From Telmatactis stephensoni (Eukaryota; Cnidaria; Anthozoa; Actiniaria; Isophelliidae), in contig JALIZF010001763.1 of the NCBI GenBank assembly GCA_029948255.1, forward strand, positions 372,001 through 436,000: 64,000 bases of DNA, given 5' to 3'. A program made the translations under genes and the position numbers. The notes under the pieces are model-generated. The model was not told the origin of the DNA, made no database searches, and saw only the letters and a list, made by a program, of their open reading frames with translations. The first letter of the stretch is position 1. Each line of letters opens with the position of its first letter. Below are positions 11,417 to 23,409 of this stretch, one piece after another.

Positions 11417-11818
11417 AAGCCAATTTATATCCATATAAATTAAGTTAATGACTCAACCTTAAGCTCCACAGTGCTCAACAATACAAATGTAAATAAACTA
11501 TCATTGTTGTACACTGTTAAGAATGACTAGGGTTCAAAGGGTCACTTAACCATTAGATGTTCACGTTTTCATCATTATCAAACCAATCACAGGATAGCAT
11601 GCCCATGCTGAGAAGGTGCTCATGTTTCAGTCTGATGCAAGTTTATGCAAGTTTATGTTGTCATGACTATTTTTGTATGAGGGCTTAAGGGTTGGAAGCA
11701 TTAATAGCAAATTATGATAATGATAATGACCAATCTAATAATAAGTTATTAATAATGATGACGATGATTAAGTAATGATGATAAATGATAAATGAATAAT
11801 CCAATAAAAAGATTTATT

Positions 11819-12085
11819 ATATACCCTTGTCGATACGCGCGCTCTGATAGGCTAAAAGCTGTGCTTTATCAGAGAACGGAGCACAGCTCTGATGTCAGCA
11901 GTGCGAGCTCAACCATGCGCACACCTTTTGAATTTTTGTATGGAGAAAATTGAACTTTTTCCCTTGAATATTTATTTCAAAATATATAATAAAACAAATA
12001 GAACATCTTTTTCCGTGCTCCATTCAGTAATACAGCACTTAGGAAGTGCCGAAAGCACTCAAGAAGTGTGCTGTTCTATTTGTTA
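11819..12085. repeat. dispersed repeat, copy 1 (inverted copy at 56095-56400)
   Basis: Shares long diverged stretches with 56095-56400: TTTTTCCGTGCTCCATTCAG, CAGTAATACAGCACTTAGGA, CCCTTGAATATTTATTT and CAAATAGAACAT. The two copies lie in opposite orientation. Terminal structure is unclear, but it is probably a non-autonomous DNA transposon. Confidence 0.65.
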
Positions 12086-14313
12086 AGATGATGATGATGT
12101 TGATGATGATTAGATAATACATCTAGCCACTTTCAGACATTTTCTATAAGAATTGATTATATTCACAAAAGATTCTTGCTGATGGGGGCCTGACATATCA
12201 TAACATGCTGGTTTTGGGCTTATTGAATAATAATATCAGAAATAATAATATACATCATAATCATAATGGGTTTAGTTAGCAAATCAAAATAAAACATAGC
12301 AATGCCATATGACAGTTCACAGTCAGCCTCACTGGACTCACTGATACCATTCTCAAGTGAATTCTTCCATCACAAACAATGAGGTTTTTATAACTAAGAT
12401 GAAATTAACATTACATTCACAATATAATGGCAGGTATAACACAATATAATGTACCTATCAATATTATGGCCCAGAATGGGGTGAATGGCCCTGGAGTAAG
12501 GACTTTGGCTGCTATCTTCTAAAAAAGTAACTGACAAAACATGCAAGGAGTATTATCTTCTTAGAAGCCAATGTTAAATAATCATTGTTGTATCTTTCAT
12601 TTGACATTATTTGCACCTAAAGTTAATAATAATAATAATGAACTTTATTTAAAGAAGGTTTAAAAATACTTATAAAGTATACCAGTTTAGCATAGCTAAT
12701 CTTAGTTAGAGCATACCCAGGGCCCACTTGGCTTACTGAGGGAGGTGAAGGAGGGAGTGTTTCTTGGAGGGGGCATCTATTAGAAGGAGGTATCTATCAA
12801 ATATTAGGTGTTGAGGGGCATCTATTGGAGAGAGGAATGTATTGGATTGATTTTAATGAGACCTGGGTTTGGCTGCCCATCCCCACCCCTTCCGCAAAAT
12901 CATCATGATCAGCAGCAGCATCATTATTCAACTAGAATGCTAATAAAAATGTTAATGACAATGACGAAAGGTGTAATTATGCTGTCGGATTTTTTTATAA
13001 GTTAAGCTTATATATAATAAAAATTAATGGAAATTCAAAATCCAAACATCGAAGCATTAACAAAATTCACTGCCGTTTTACTGGTCTTTACTCGAATTGG
13101 CAACCCGACAATCAAGCAAGATCAAGCAATACAGCCATAATTTACCAGAGCACAGTGGGACCATAGTTACTAACTACTAACTATGGTGGGGCACAGATAA
13201 TCTCTTGGGTTACTGGCTTATCCTAGTGTATCACAACAATTACACTGATAATTTTAATACCATCAATCTTACCTGTGTGATAATATAGAGCATATTTTCA
13301 CTACAACAAGTAAGCTTATAGAATAACTGTTCTTACCGGACAGTTGATTTCATTTCAAGCAACCAGTCGCTTTGTGGTTGAGTTCTCGCTTGCAGTCTTG
13401 CTAAACTCGTCATGCAGTCGGCTTTGTCCTTATTTCAGTTTCCGAAGAGAATGCTGTGTCTTATTATATCTTCAGTCTTAGAGAATCTCGTTCGGAAAAT
13501 GGAAACCATATAGCTGCTTTTCTTGCTCCTTGTGACCTTTGACAAGCTTTGACAAGCTAAGAATGTTATGGCGGGAAAAACTTAGGAGCCGCGCGCGCGT
13601 CCCTTACCGGAAGTTGATGAAACCGGAAGTGAACGAAGGTCAACGAAATGCCTCCTCAAAAAGAAATAAAAATAATCCACTTTCGATATGCTTTTACCTG
13701 CCACATACAAAGGATTCAGAACGAGGCTACGTGCTAAAACTGCTTCTGTCCTGTAACGAATGCTTAAATTTTATGCACATAGCCTCGTCTTGAAACTTTT
13801 GTATGTATCTCGGAAGTCGGCTACCGATTGCACCTGTCATGTGACTTTCTAAATTTTAATCTTTAATAGCTCTGTTAATATGGCGAAAAGGCGGCTCAAG
13901 TAACCGAGACAGCTCTCAAATTATATTTATTTCATCTTGTTTGGCGGACTTGGTGAAAATCGGCACACCTGAGCCAGACGCCGTAATCTAGCTGACAAAA
14001 ATTTAGGCTGCGTCAATATCTCCCGCGGAAAGTTGGTTTTTAGCTAGCTTATTTGTGGATCTCGAACAGCAATAGGCCTTTTACATTAATCGATCACATG
14101 GTAAGAAGTCCGTCATACTGGCAACTGATGATGCACGGAACATCGGAAACAAAGGCAATTTAAGTCAAGCTTGGAATCCCTTTGTTTGATTTGTTTGGGA
14201 GGTTTTCACATGTTCCTTTGTCGATTTTTGTTGTACCATGTGACCAGACCAAGACCTATATTGATTTGATTTGATTTGATTTGTGATACATGGATAACCA
14301 ATGTTCTTTCTTA

Positions 14314-14573
14314 GGGGGTGTTTACATGGCACTAGGATCATCCTAGCACTAGGATCATCCTGGCTAGCAGGCGAATCATCCTACCTGCTATACATTATAT
14401 ACTGAATTCTGTTGACATGGAAATTTGTGTCTTCACTTCGGGTACTAGGATCATCCTACTAAACAGAATGCAGTAAATTTATAGCAGGTAGGATGATTCG
14501 CCTGCTAGGATGATCCTAGTGCTAGGATGATCCTAGTGCTAGGATATGATCCTAGTGTCATGTAAACACCCCC
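14314..14573. mobile_element. PIF/Harbinger-type MITE with TTA target duplication
   Basis: A long inverted repeat. The left end GGGGGTGTTTACATGGCACT mirrors the right end GTGTCATGTAAACACCCCC. The arms contain iterated CTAGGATCATCCTAG units. It is flanked by TTA on both sides (14311-14313, 14574-14576), the usual PIF/Harbinger duplication. Total 260 bp, with no coding capacity. Confidence 0.8.
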
Positions 14574-15000
14574 TTAGCTTATTTTCATATCTTTATTCCC
14601 TCATGAGAATAGCAGAACAATTGGTATTTTTACTTTGACAAAAGATAATTTGCAAAGCATTCCTTTTGTTGTAGTAAAATGACGGCATCATGCAAATTAA
14701 AAAGTCAAATAAAACAATGCAGTGTAATAATACAAATCATTTTCAAAGACTTTAGTTTGTATAGTAATTGTATTCCCTGCAAAGTCAATTTTGAATTCTC
14801 TCGGAGTCATCTAATGTATTTCACCAACATTTTCATGACACTAGTAAATGAAGACTGAAATCTGTGGAAATTGATCACGAGTTGAAAGTACTGATCTTAG
14901 CGTAGCGATTCATGTAAAAGGAACGAAAACAACACAGCTAAAACTTATAAGAGGAGCTAAGATTACATAACGAAGAACCTGTGCAAATTTAAACCTCAAG

Positions 15001-15955
15001 ATGAATCAACTGAAAGAAGGAAAAGTAAGTTTTACCATGAAAGATGCATTAACGCGCAACAATATGATCGAAGCAGTAAACATGAAGACTAACATCAAAT
15101 CGATGCAGTGTGTCAACAAAAAAGAAATTGATGCTCTCAAGCATAAACAAGCCCTTTACCAAAAGCGCCAAGCACAGCTGAAATTGTCCTTAGAAAAGAA
15201 CGAAAAGCAGACCTCAAAGTGCTTATGGAGCAACTAGTCCACGAAGCCCAACCTCTCCAATGACGAGATCACCAGCAACTGCCGATTTGAGGTTCCGTAA
15301 AATTTCTGAGCCGGCAAGTTTTCAGAGTATAACTGAACTGAGTTCAGGCAATGCTGCCTCTCGACCAAGGTCAGTCTCTGTTATGTCAATGCGCTCTCCG
15401 TCAATTGAAATTTCAGACTTTGACCAATCAGGACCAGCAGATTCGAAATCATCAGTGAAACTACCATTAATCTCGGCATCTGGAGAAAGCCTTATAGCAC
15501 CAGCCTCTCCGGGTCAGAGGCGAAGAAAATCTGTTGATGATGTTTCTCGAAATCTCGCCCAATTCCTAAGCAGACCTTCGACCCCTTCCAACTCATCATA
15601 CGGTACCAGTACCCTCTCGGTACGGCCGGTGAGCTCAAGAGGGCCACGATCTGCGCCTTCGTCGCCGGTATCGACAAGAAAGTCATTAGCTATGCCGGCA
15701 AATCAGTTACCCAATTCCAAGATGGGACAACGAAGAGGAAGCGGGCAAGGCCAAGACTTAAAGTTCAAAAGCCACTTAAGGCCAGAAGAATCTAGCGAAG
15801 GCGATACTTTAGCCGAGAGTTTGAATAAGATCATGTTTTGCAAGTATTTGAGGGGAGGAAACGAACGGAGGCTTAGTGATCAGGGAGAAACGCTCCCAGA
15901 AGAGCTGGTACCTAGTTCTTTGGCTATTGGACACACTAAAATCCCTGGGAACTAA
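15001..15955 (+). CDS. LKNCRYLR-family protein, subtype B, member 1 (frame break near 15210-15236)
   Basis: Starts at the ATG at 15001. The first frame gives a charged helix (NKKEIDALKHKQALYQKRQA) matching the coiled-coil starts of the genes at 19147 and 24810. That frame stops at 15237. A second frame, already open through SAYGATSPRSPTSPMTRSPA, runs to 15955. One indel between about 15195 and 15236 would join them; a third frame (KADLKVLMEQLVHE) also looks helical there, so two changes are possible. The second part is Ser/Pro-rich with RRRKS and RRGS sites. It then has SLNKIMFCKYLR (15818-15853), a variant of the family motif, and ends with AIGHTKIPGN, whose GHTK recurs in the gene at 16983. 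Function unknown. Confidence 0.65.
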
Positions 15956-16982
15956 AGGGAATAACGTCGAGATACGACACCATGGATTGACTGAATTTGT
16001 TAACTATTGACAGGCAATTTCATTTATATTGAACTGAAGCACTCTATTTGCGTGCGCAACTGACGAAATGAACGAAAAATAGTTACTCAAAAAAGAACAT
16101 CATTCGGAGATCATTCATTTTACGCATTTTAATTTGTAAGCATGTCATCATACCCATATAGGAATCTTGTACTCGCTGCGCAATACGACCACACCGGCCG
16201 AACACATCCACTAGAAAAAGTGTTGGACGCGCAAAGGGGAATATGGTAGATTCACTCTCTTTCCGGCTTGACCTTAATTTATAACAATTAATTAACAACT
16301 CAGTTTAAGGTGAAAACAAGTAAGACGAGCTTTAATTAAATGTTGAAATTTATGTGGTTAGTTTTATGACTCTGACGAGCAGTTTTTCGAAACTCTGTGG
16401 ATGTATACATATTTCAAAAACGAGTTCTCATGCTACAGTTAGCTGCATTTCAAAGCTATAATGCACTTAGGATTTGGGTTTACTCGGCTCACGTTTTACG
16501 CAGAAAATGTACATGAAAATGTTTTAAAATTCTGCCGAGAAGTGATCCAAAAGTCCACGCCTATCGCCGGGAAACAGCAGAACGGCAAAGAGGATCACGC
16601 GTGTCCTGCCTTTCGCGTCTGGCGCTGCCGTTTAAAACGCGAAGCGAGACATTTCGCGTTTGCCGCAAACGCGAAAAGTCATGCTCGTGTTTATGTACCA
16701 AACGCGCGTCGCCCGGCATGCAGGCGCGGAAAAAGCAAGTCGCGTGTGGTCTTCTTTGCTGTTTCTTGTACACATGACGTAAAGCCCAAGCAGACGTTTT
16801 AAACATTATTGAACAAAAACTTTTAATATTGTTGGATTCATTTGAACACCGCTTTCAGCCAACAATTAACGCCGGTTCAAGATTTAGTCCGCTCTTTCCG
16901 TTTGAACAGCCTTCCTGCAACGACTGCCAACAATTAATTTTGGATATTGCTGGGAGCGTTTGCAATACACAGGGCTTAAATA
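15956..16982. other. tail-to-tail intergenic region
   Basis: About 1 kb between convergent family members with no gene. It contains a perfect short palindrome at 16652-16676 (TTTCGCGTTTG, 3-nt loop, CAAACGCGAAA) in a CpG-rich patch (16560-16760). Confidence 0.55.
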
Positions 16983-19147
16983 TTACTGAATTTTGTCTCC
17001 GTCCATCAACACAGCTTTTGTGTGCCCTACAATGATCAAAGGTGTATTGTGGCCATGAGATAGTTTAAATATGTCAAGTTCATCTTCATCTTCAATGACA
17101 TCGTCTTCAAGATCTTCAGAAGCATGTCTGGGTGTTCCAGGCATTCTAAGATAGCGCGTATTCTTGAGCTCTTCGAACATGTCAGCTAACGTTGAACTGC
17201 TGCTTGAACTAAGGGATTCGTGTAGAGTTTTGACTGCCTCGAGCTCGTTGTCGTTTACAGAACTGTTTGAAAATGTTTCTGTCTCATCATCTTCAACACT
17301 AGCAACAATGAGCACAGGCTCAGATTCCACATCCTCTATTTTGCTCTCCTCTTCGCTAGATAGTTGTGCGATTTCATGGTCGATTAAGCCGTTCTTTTCG
17401 ATACTCGGTAGCTGTACAGGAGGTTTTACTTTTGCCTTTGTGGATTCATTTTGTTGTGAAGCTTCCATGTTGCGTAAGTATCGACAATTTTTTAAGTCAC
17501 TCATAAAACGAAGAGCATGCACAGCAGTTCGCATGCGCTGTAGGCGTGTTTGGTCCTGCGATAAAGATATACAGATTAATCTGCAGTACAATATAAAAGC
17601 CTAGAATTCATAAAGCTTAAAATTAAATTTCCATTTTTTGTTATTTAGTGGATTTTGCACTCTTTAAAGCCATCAGATTTTGATGACCATGGGGGTGTTT
17701 TTTAAAGAATGGAAGGGAAGGAAGGAAGGGAGGAGGGAAGGATGGAAGGCAGGAAGGAAGGAAGGAAGAAAGGGAGGGAGGAAGGAAGGAAGGGAGGAGG
17801 GGAAGAACTGAAGGAGAGAAGGAGGGATGGAAGAAAGAAGACCTTTTGGAGGGAAGGAAAGAAGGAAGGGAACAAGCAAACTTTGGAAGGATATATGTGT
17901 TTCAGTTCGTGAAAATTACTTACATCAGTCATCAATAAATGCTCTACCTCGGGTCCAATATCCAAAAGATCCGGAGTAGAAGAAGACCTCTGCAGCTTGT
18001 GTTCTTTGGATCCCCTCCTCTCTTTTGCTGCTTTAATTTCCTTTTCTGTCGTTTCCCCAAACGAGGGCGATTTTCGTGCGCCTGTTCTATACTCCCTTTG
18101 TGATCTAGGGCTCAATGGCGGTCTAGGTCGTTGTGTCGGGGGTATGTTTTCAGATGCTTTCGGGTCAGCAGTTTCAAACGAGCGTGAACGCATTTTTCCA
18201 CGTTGTTGTCCAGTTTGGACCACATTTTCCATACTTTTGCTGCGTTTCCGGGTCAGTGGAGGCAGGACAAGGAATGAAGCAGACTTTGGTGGTACAGGTT
18301 TGGAATTCAATGTCAGAGATCTTGAGGTTTCATGACAAGAAGACGACCTCTCGATTCTTGGTCCCGCTGTTTCGTCATGTGTATCATTTGCAGTTCTTAG
18401 TCTTCCGGTTCTAGTTATGAGGCATTCATCGCTTTGAGATAACCTCTTGTCCAATCGAGGCACCACAAGTCTATTGCCCTTACCAACTGTACCATAAATT
18501 GTTTGATCTGGTTGAATTACTCGGGCTGTCTTGGACTTACGACTACTGTTTTCATTTCTTTTGCTCAAGCTTTCATCGCTCAGTGACATAGACTTTGACA
18601 ACAAAGGAACTTGCAGACTTCGTGAAGAATTTTTGACAGAAGACTTTTCTTCCCACGAGTGACTTTTTTCTATCAACGGTCGTTCATACGAGGTAAAGTA
18701 CACAGAGTGTTTCCATTTTTCCTTGCCATTTTCTCGATTTTCTGAGTTATTATCGGCCAAGTATAGTTTGTGAAAAATTTCCTTTTCACTTTTGCTTCTC
18801 ACTGGAGACGGGGTTCTTCTTGACTGAAGCAAGGACTCCAATAGATTTCCACTGGAATAAGATGATTTCAAGTCCGTAAATCCTGCAGTCCCTAAACGTT
18901 CCTGTACGGGTTTTTCGACAAAACCATCTTCGAATAAACGGCTTCCAGAGTTATTGACCACATGGTTTAAGCACAATCGTCTTCGTAAAAATTGTGTCCT
19001 CTTTTGCTGAAACGCCTTTTCATGAGATTTTTTCTTCAAGTCAAGCTGTTGGAGCTCTTTCTTCAACTCACTGTCCATAGTCTGGTTTTTACTGACAGCT
19101 CTCTGAAGACGAATGCTTGATTGGGATTTGAACGCTTCGTTGTCCAT
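16983..19147 (-). CDS. LKNCRYLR-family protein, subtype B, member 2 (two exons, about 598 aa)
   Basis: Exon 1 is 19147-17924 and exon 2 is 17555-16983. The donor GAT|GTAAGT and acceptor TTATCGCAG|GAC keep the frame (phase 0). The N-terminus MDSELKKELQQLDLKKKSHE plus KAFQQKRTQFLRRRL is a charged coiled coil. The middle is Ser-rich with many RxxS sites. Exon 2 carries two motif copies, LKNCRYLR (17472-17495) and LKNTRYLR (17145-17168), separated by an acidic region (EEESKIEDVESE). It ends with an acidic DVIEDEDELDIF segment and IIVGHTKAVL. The 368-bp intron contains a (GGAA)n-type microsatellite (17709-17880). Function unknown. The two motifs within one protein suggest a short repeated binding element. 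Confidence 0.75.
17709..17880. repeat. GGAA/GGGA-type microsatellite
   Basis: An imperfect purine tandem repeat in the intron of the gene at 16983-19147. It extends the exon-1 frame past its donor with a false LPSFLPSFLP tail, which should not be read as protein. Confidence 0.85.
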
Positions 19148-20453
19148 TGTCGGCCAAGAACGATCTATTCGGCGACTCCTCGAAGATGTTACTATTTTTC
19201 TTCAAAATGTTGAGCTTTTTAGGTTCAGATGCGGCTACGACTTTCTTGGTTGCGCTTTTATTATAGGTTGTTTCGAAGTTTGCCGAGAAACGCAAGAACA
19301 AATATTGACGGATTTTCGAAAAGATGCTATTACAGGCAGCGTTGGGTTCGTTGAAAATCTCTTTATAGAAGGAACATGTAGTTTTAAGTCCTAAACATGT
19401 AGAATCAAATATTCATTTGCATTTAGCTTGGTGATAATTACAATTATCTCTGACGTCTTTTACAAGAGCTGTTTTAACAGCTTTAATTGGTGCTATGCGG
19501 TAACCAAGTACACAAGGACAATTTCAGGACGCGTCCGATCACTGCCACAAAAGTCGTTTCCAGCTTTCCAAATGAATTAAATTGAAGGGAAAGAAACTGG
19601 CTGACTTCATCGGCACGAAATATATGCCTTCTGTTTGGGTTCTGAACCCGATGTATACGTCAATATTGATTACCATCATTATTTCTACATTAACACCAAG
19701 GCTTACTTATAGAAGCTTTCATATCTTCTTGAATGTAAATTCTATTCAAATCAATCCCATGGGATCAGAGCAATTGAATCTTCTCTGCTTAATTAAGAAT
19801 TAAACCTCGCTTTTTGATTGCAGTAGAGCGTCTAAACCATGCAAGGGCATTGCAAAAGGTGGGCTATGTGACACCTTTTTTGTTGCGACAGATAAAATCA
19901 TAAAGCTCTTTGTTTCGCTAGTGACGAAATGATCAACAACTAACAGCTTGCAGAGTGAAAAAACACGTTGTTTATGAAAAAGCTGTGACGTCAATGTCTG
20001 TTTAATTGGAATGACTGTAAATTCAAACAAATATTTACTTGCCTCATAACAACAACATCTATGGCAACTAACAGCACCCCAAGTCCAAACCCCCAAAAAT
20101 CTAAGCTGAACAATTTCAGTGGCAACTTCTGCCAAGAATTTCTGGTTCTGATTTTGTGATTGACAAGTGAAATCTTGTTTAAGTTTTATTTTCCTAGTAT
20201 ATCTATTTATGAGCTATTCATCATATATTAATTGAAGAGCAAACAAATTTACGGATTAACTTTTCGAGAGGTGACAAGTGCCAGTTTTGATTGGCTGATT
20301 TGCTCTTGATTAGTCTCAATTATTTCCACACTCAAGTTTACTGAGCGGATACGGTAAGGCCGATACACGCAAGCACTTGTCCGGCTTCAGCACGCAGGAC
20401 AAGATATTTGAAATTTTAGCTTTTCTCTTAGGAGACAGCACCCTGGGTGCCAG

Positions 20454-20562
20454 GGCCCGGTTGTTCGAAAGCCGATTAGCATTAACCCAGGATTAACTCT
20501 AAAGAAAACCATTCATTTTAACCCAGGATTAGCGTAAATCGACCTTCGAACAACTGGGCCCA
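20454..20562. mobile_element. GGGCCC-ended palindromic MITE
   Basis: The left end GGGCCCGGTTGTTCGAA mirrors the right end TTCGAACAACTGGGCCC. Internal AACCCAGGATTA words are repeated. Relatives lie at 26155-26420 (interrupted) and 33582-33720 (diverged). Confidence 0.75.
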
Positions 20563-20746
20563 GAGTTTTATTTCGCTCCCCTCTCCCCTAGGCTCGTTTC
20601 TACCCAGATACACCTATTTCAATAAACGTTGTCGGTATGAAGACTTCGCAACTGACCCGAAAGGGAGTATGGGAAGAATTTGCTAGAGTTATAAAATCAC
20701 CAAAATCCCACATGATTACCCAAATTCAGCTTGCTCTGATCTACAT

Positions 20747-20895
20747 AATGGTAATTAAACTGAGTGGAGTGCAATTTGGGCCGAAATCATACGAGTGATT
20801 ACAAAACTGCACGACCGCGTAGCGGGAGTGCAGTTTGATAATCACGAGTATGATTTCTGGCCCAAAATTGCACGACACGAAGTTTAATTACCACT
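20747..20895. mobile_element. palindromic MITE
   Basis: Arms TGGTAATTAAACT and AGTTTAATTACCA enclose inverted words GTGCAATTTGGGCC and GGCCCAAAATTGCAC around a centre reading GACCGCGTAGCGGGAG. Confidence 0.7.
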
Positions 20896-21060
20896 TAATT
20901 ATATCCATTTTGAAATCTCAAAAAAATATACTGTTTTGTGATTGGTTGGAAAAAAAGATGCGATTAATGAAGCAAAAGGATGCAATTTAGGAATTAATCG
21001 CACACTTTTTAACCAATCAGATTGCAGAAATCACCAGTGATTTCAAAATGGATATAATTA
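20896..21060. mobile_element. palindromic MITE abutting the previous one
   Basis: Terminal words TAATTATATCCATTTTGAAA and TTTCAAAATGGATATAATTA are exact inverses. Inside, TGATTGGTTGGAAAAA pairs loosely with TTTTTAACCAATCAGATT. The two elements share a junction, suggesting nested or adjacent insertion. Confidence 0.7.
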
Positions 21061-21598
21061 ACTAAGGAACTTCACTTATTGATGCTAAATTGCCAATACC
21101 AAAGCGCAGCGGAAAGGAAATAAACTTTTGCTACTTCCCATAATCCTTTTTGGTCTAGTCGCGTGGGCTTGTGAGAGCTCTCATACGTGAACCTTTTTTG
21201 AAATAGTTGTAACTATTAACGAAATGTAACGTAACGCGAAACAGAGCTCTGGCTCCAAGAAAAGGAGACTGAGACCTAACAAAAACTTTGCTAACGAAAA
21301 GAGAAAATTTGAGCAAGTTAGGCAATTAAATAATCTGTAAGTACAGCTGATCAAGCAACCAGTGCAGACAGCTTCTCCTCCTTCTCTGATGAAATTATTG
21401 AGGATGAGGTAAAAATTACAAAAACTAATATTCTTATTTCAACACAAATCAATAGGTTTGCGGTCTTCTCCCATACTTTCTTACTTACTTTTTTCCCAAT
21501 GCGTCTATTTGATGATCAGATCGAAAAAAGGAAAATTGTCTATCAACGCGAGCCTAGCGAGTGAACTAGTTTGGGCTGCGTCGGTGTATAAAGGTGCG

Positions 21599-21928
21599 CG
21601 ATAATATGAGCAAAACAATCACTCAACTTGTCTCGCAACATCATGCGAAACAAGTTGAAGAGCGATGCTGCGCGTTTTTCCACCCGAGTACAAACTTGTC
21701 TCGCAACATTGTTGCGCGCATTACCAGCCCAAAATTAACTTGTCTCGCAGCAAACTGCGAAATGGCTTCCTTCGTGTTCGTGACTGATTCAATCCGAGAA
21801 ATCAGGATTCACTCAACTTGCAGCAAACTATATTGTTGCGAGACAAGTTTGTTTTCGGGTGGAAAAACGCGCAGCATCGCTCTTCAAGAGACAAGACAAG
21901 TTGAGTGATTTTGTTGCTCGCATTATCG
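21599..21928. mobile_element. 330-bp palindromic element with iterated CTTGTCTCGCAAC words
   Basis: Ends CGATAATATGAGCAAAACAA and TTTTGTTGCTCGCATTATCG are inverted. The inner words GAGCGATGCTGCGCGTTTTT and GGAAAAACGCGCAGCATCGC are also inverted. Several ACTTGTCTCGCAACA repeats occur. An ORF across it is incidental. Confidence 0.75.
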
Positions 21929-21984
21929 TAGCTTAAAATACAACAAGGGACGAATGGAAACTTGTTACACCGTTACAAAAGAGA

Positions 21985-22065
21985 CAACTTACTGACATAT
22001 CAAGCATTAGCCCTTCTTCCCCTTACTCTGACGAAGGGCTAAGGCTTGAAACGTCAGTATAATAA
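21985..22065. mobile_element. short hairpin repeat with AAGGGCTAA
   Basis: CTGACATATCAAGCATTAGC at the left and GGCTAAGGCTTGAAACGTCAG at the right form a hairpin. It is probably the core of a small MITE. Confidence 0.55.
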
Positions 22066-23409
22066 GTTATCTTTTTTTCTAGTTTCCATTCATCTCCTGT
22101 CTACCAACGGTTAATCAAAACATCTAACCAATCACATCGTTGCGGATATTCATGAGTCTGGAAGTCGCAAAATTAGAAACGACTGTTTTTGATAATTATA
22201 ATACTGTATGAAGCAAACTAAAGGCAGTGAATGAATCTGGAAACGTTCCCGCGCACATCATATGTCATTTTGGAATCGTGGAATCGCATTGAATTATGGG
22301 AATGTTTCAGGGGATGCACTTTTAATTAAAATTCATCTGAAGATATGATAAAGTGTAACCAAAGGACAAAAACAAATTAAAAGACTATCAAGGAAAATAT
22401 TTATCTAAAGAAAATATAATTAATTAGATTAGATGTAAAATGAAATGGCGTCCCCAAAACAGTCCCATAATTCGACTCAGTCTAACTTTAACGTCGGATT
22501 GACAGATACAAAAAAACAAAACGTATATTCATTCGGTGAAAACAAGCGTTTTATAGATAGAAGACTATTATAGATAGAAAGTTAATCATCTAGGATGGAA
22601 ATAGCAAGCGTTTTTTACGTTCACCTCGAATACCAAGGGGAGTGAAAGCGAGCTATTATCTCAGAGCTAGGATTGGCTGTGATGCATGGTGGACCTTTAG
22701 AGTTGATGCTGTGATTTTCTTTTAAAACTCCTATGACTCAAACTTTTTGTTCTAAAAATGACTTATTTATTAAGTGATAACTAGAAAAGTTTAATATTAC
22801 CAGTTGCCGTCTTCATATTTTTGAGTTATGAACGTTTAAATGTTCTTATGCTAATTTGATGACGTCAAAGGAGGCATCATTTATTATACAAAAATCGACT
22901 CAATCCAAAATACTAGAATTTTTTCCATTTGTAAATCAATTCTATAGATAAAACCAAAAGATTGGTTGGTTATCCAATCCAAGAGCACTTGTTGCAAATA
23001 CTAAGTAGGTAAGTCCAAATGCCTTCTTTGACGTCATCTAATTTGCATAATTTTGAGTTTTAAAACTTTTTTATCGTGAGAACATGGAGTCAATATTAGA
23101 AAAAAATTAAATTATTTTCACTCATATACTCTCTTATAAGAATTGATTTTCGCGAAATAAATAAAATTGTGTCATAGGATCATAGGAATTTTAATTAGTC
23201 TTAGCAAAAACAATTTCACATTATAGCAAAAAAAGAAAAGAAAAAAATTAGCGCCTTCGAGAAGAGCTACTCCGTTCACTCCTCGTTAGAAGACTGACTA
23301 ATGAAAAGGAGTGAAGAAGGACCCCCTCCTTGCAGGTACGTTGGTGCAAATAAAATACTAATACTTCAGTTGATATCAGTGATCTTAACAAGACTAGTAC
23401 TACAAAGTC

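Larger units (their letters stand above)
9898..15000. other. 5.1-kb intergenic region with repeats
   Basis: No coding region is supported. It holds a minisatellite-bearing MITE (11154-11416), one copy of a dispersed repeat (11819-12085), simple AAT/ATG repeats (11700-11800, 12085-12110, 12620-12640), a GC-richer segment with two CCGGAAGT words (about 13605-13635), a TTGAT repeat (14262-14283) and a Harbinger-type MITE (14314-14573). Confidence 0.6.
19148..23409. other. intergenic region rich in palindromic elements
   Basis: No coding region is supported. Palindromic repeats occupy 20454-20562, 20747-20895, 20896-21060, 21599-21928 and about 21985-22065. The remainder is AT-rich and featureless to my reading. 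Confidence 0.6.

Noticed and set aside
11203..11423. RDQGS-rich minus-strand ORFs
   Set aside because: Product of the GATCCCTGATCC tandem array inside a MITE, with no conserved domain.
17673..17912. LPSFLPSF-rich and GREEGR-rich ORFs
   Set aside because: Translations of an intronic purine microsatellite beyond a good splice donor at 17924.
21594..21908. 104-aa ORF
   Set aside because: Spans a palindromic element with repeated CTTGTCTCGCAAC words; no coding signature.
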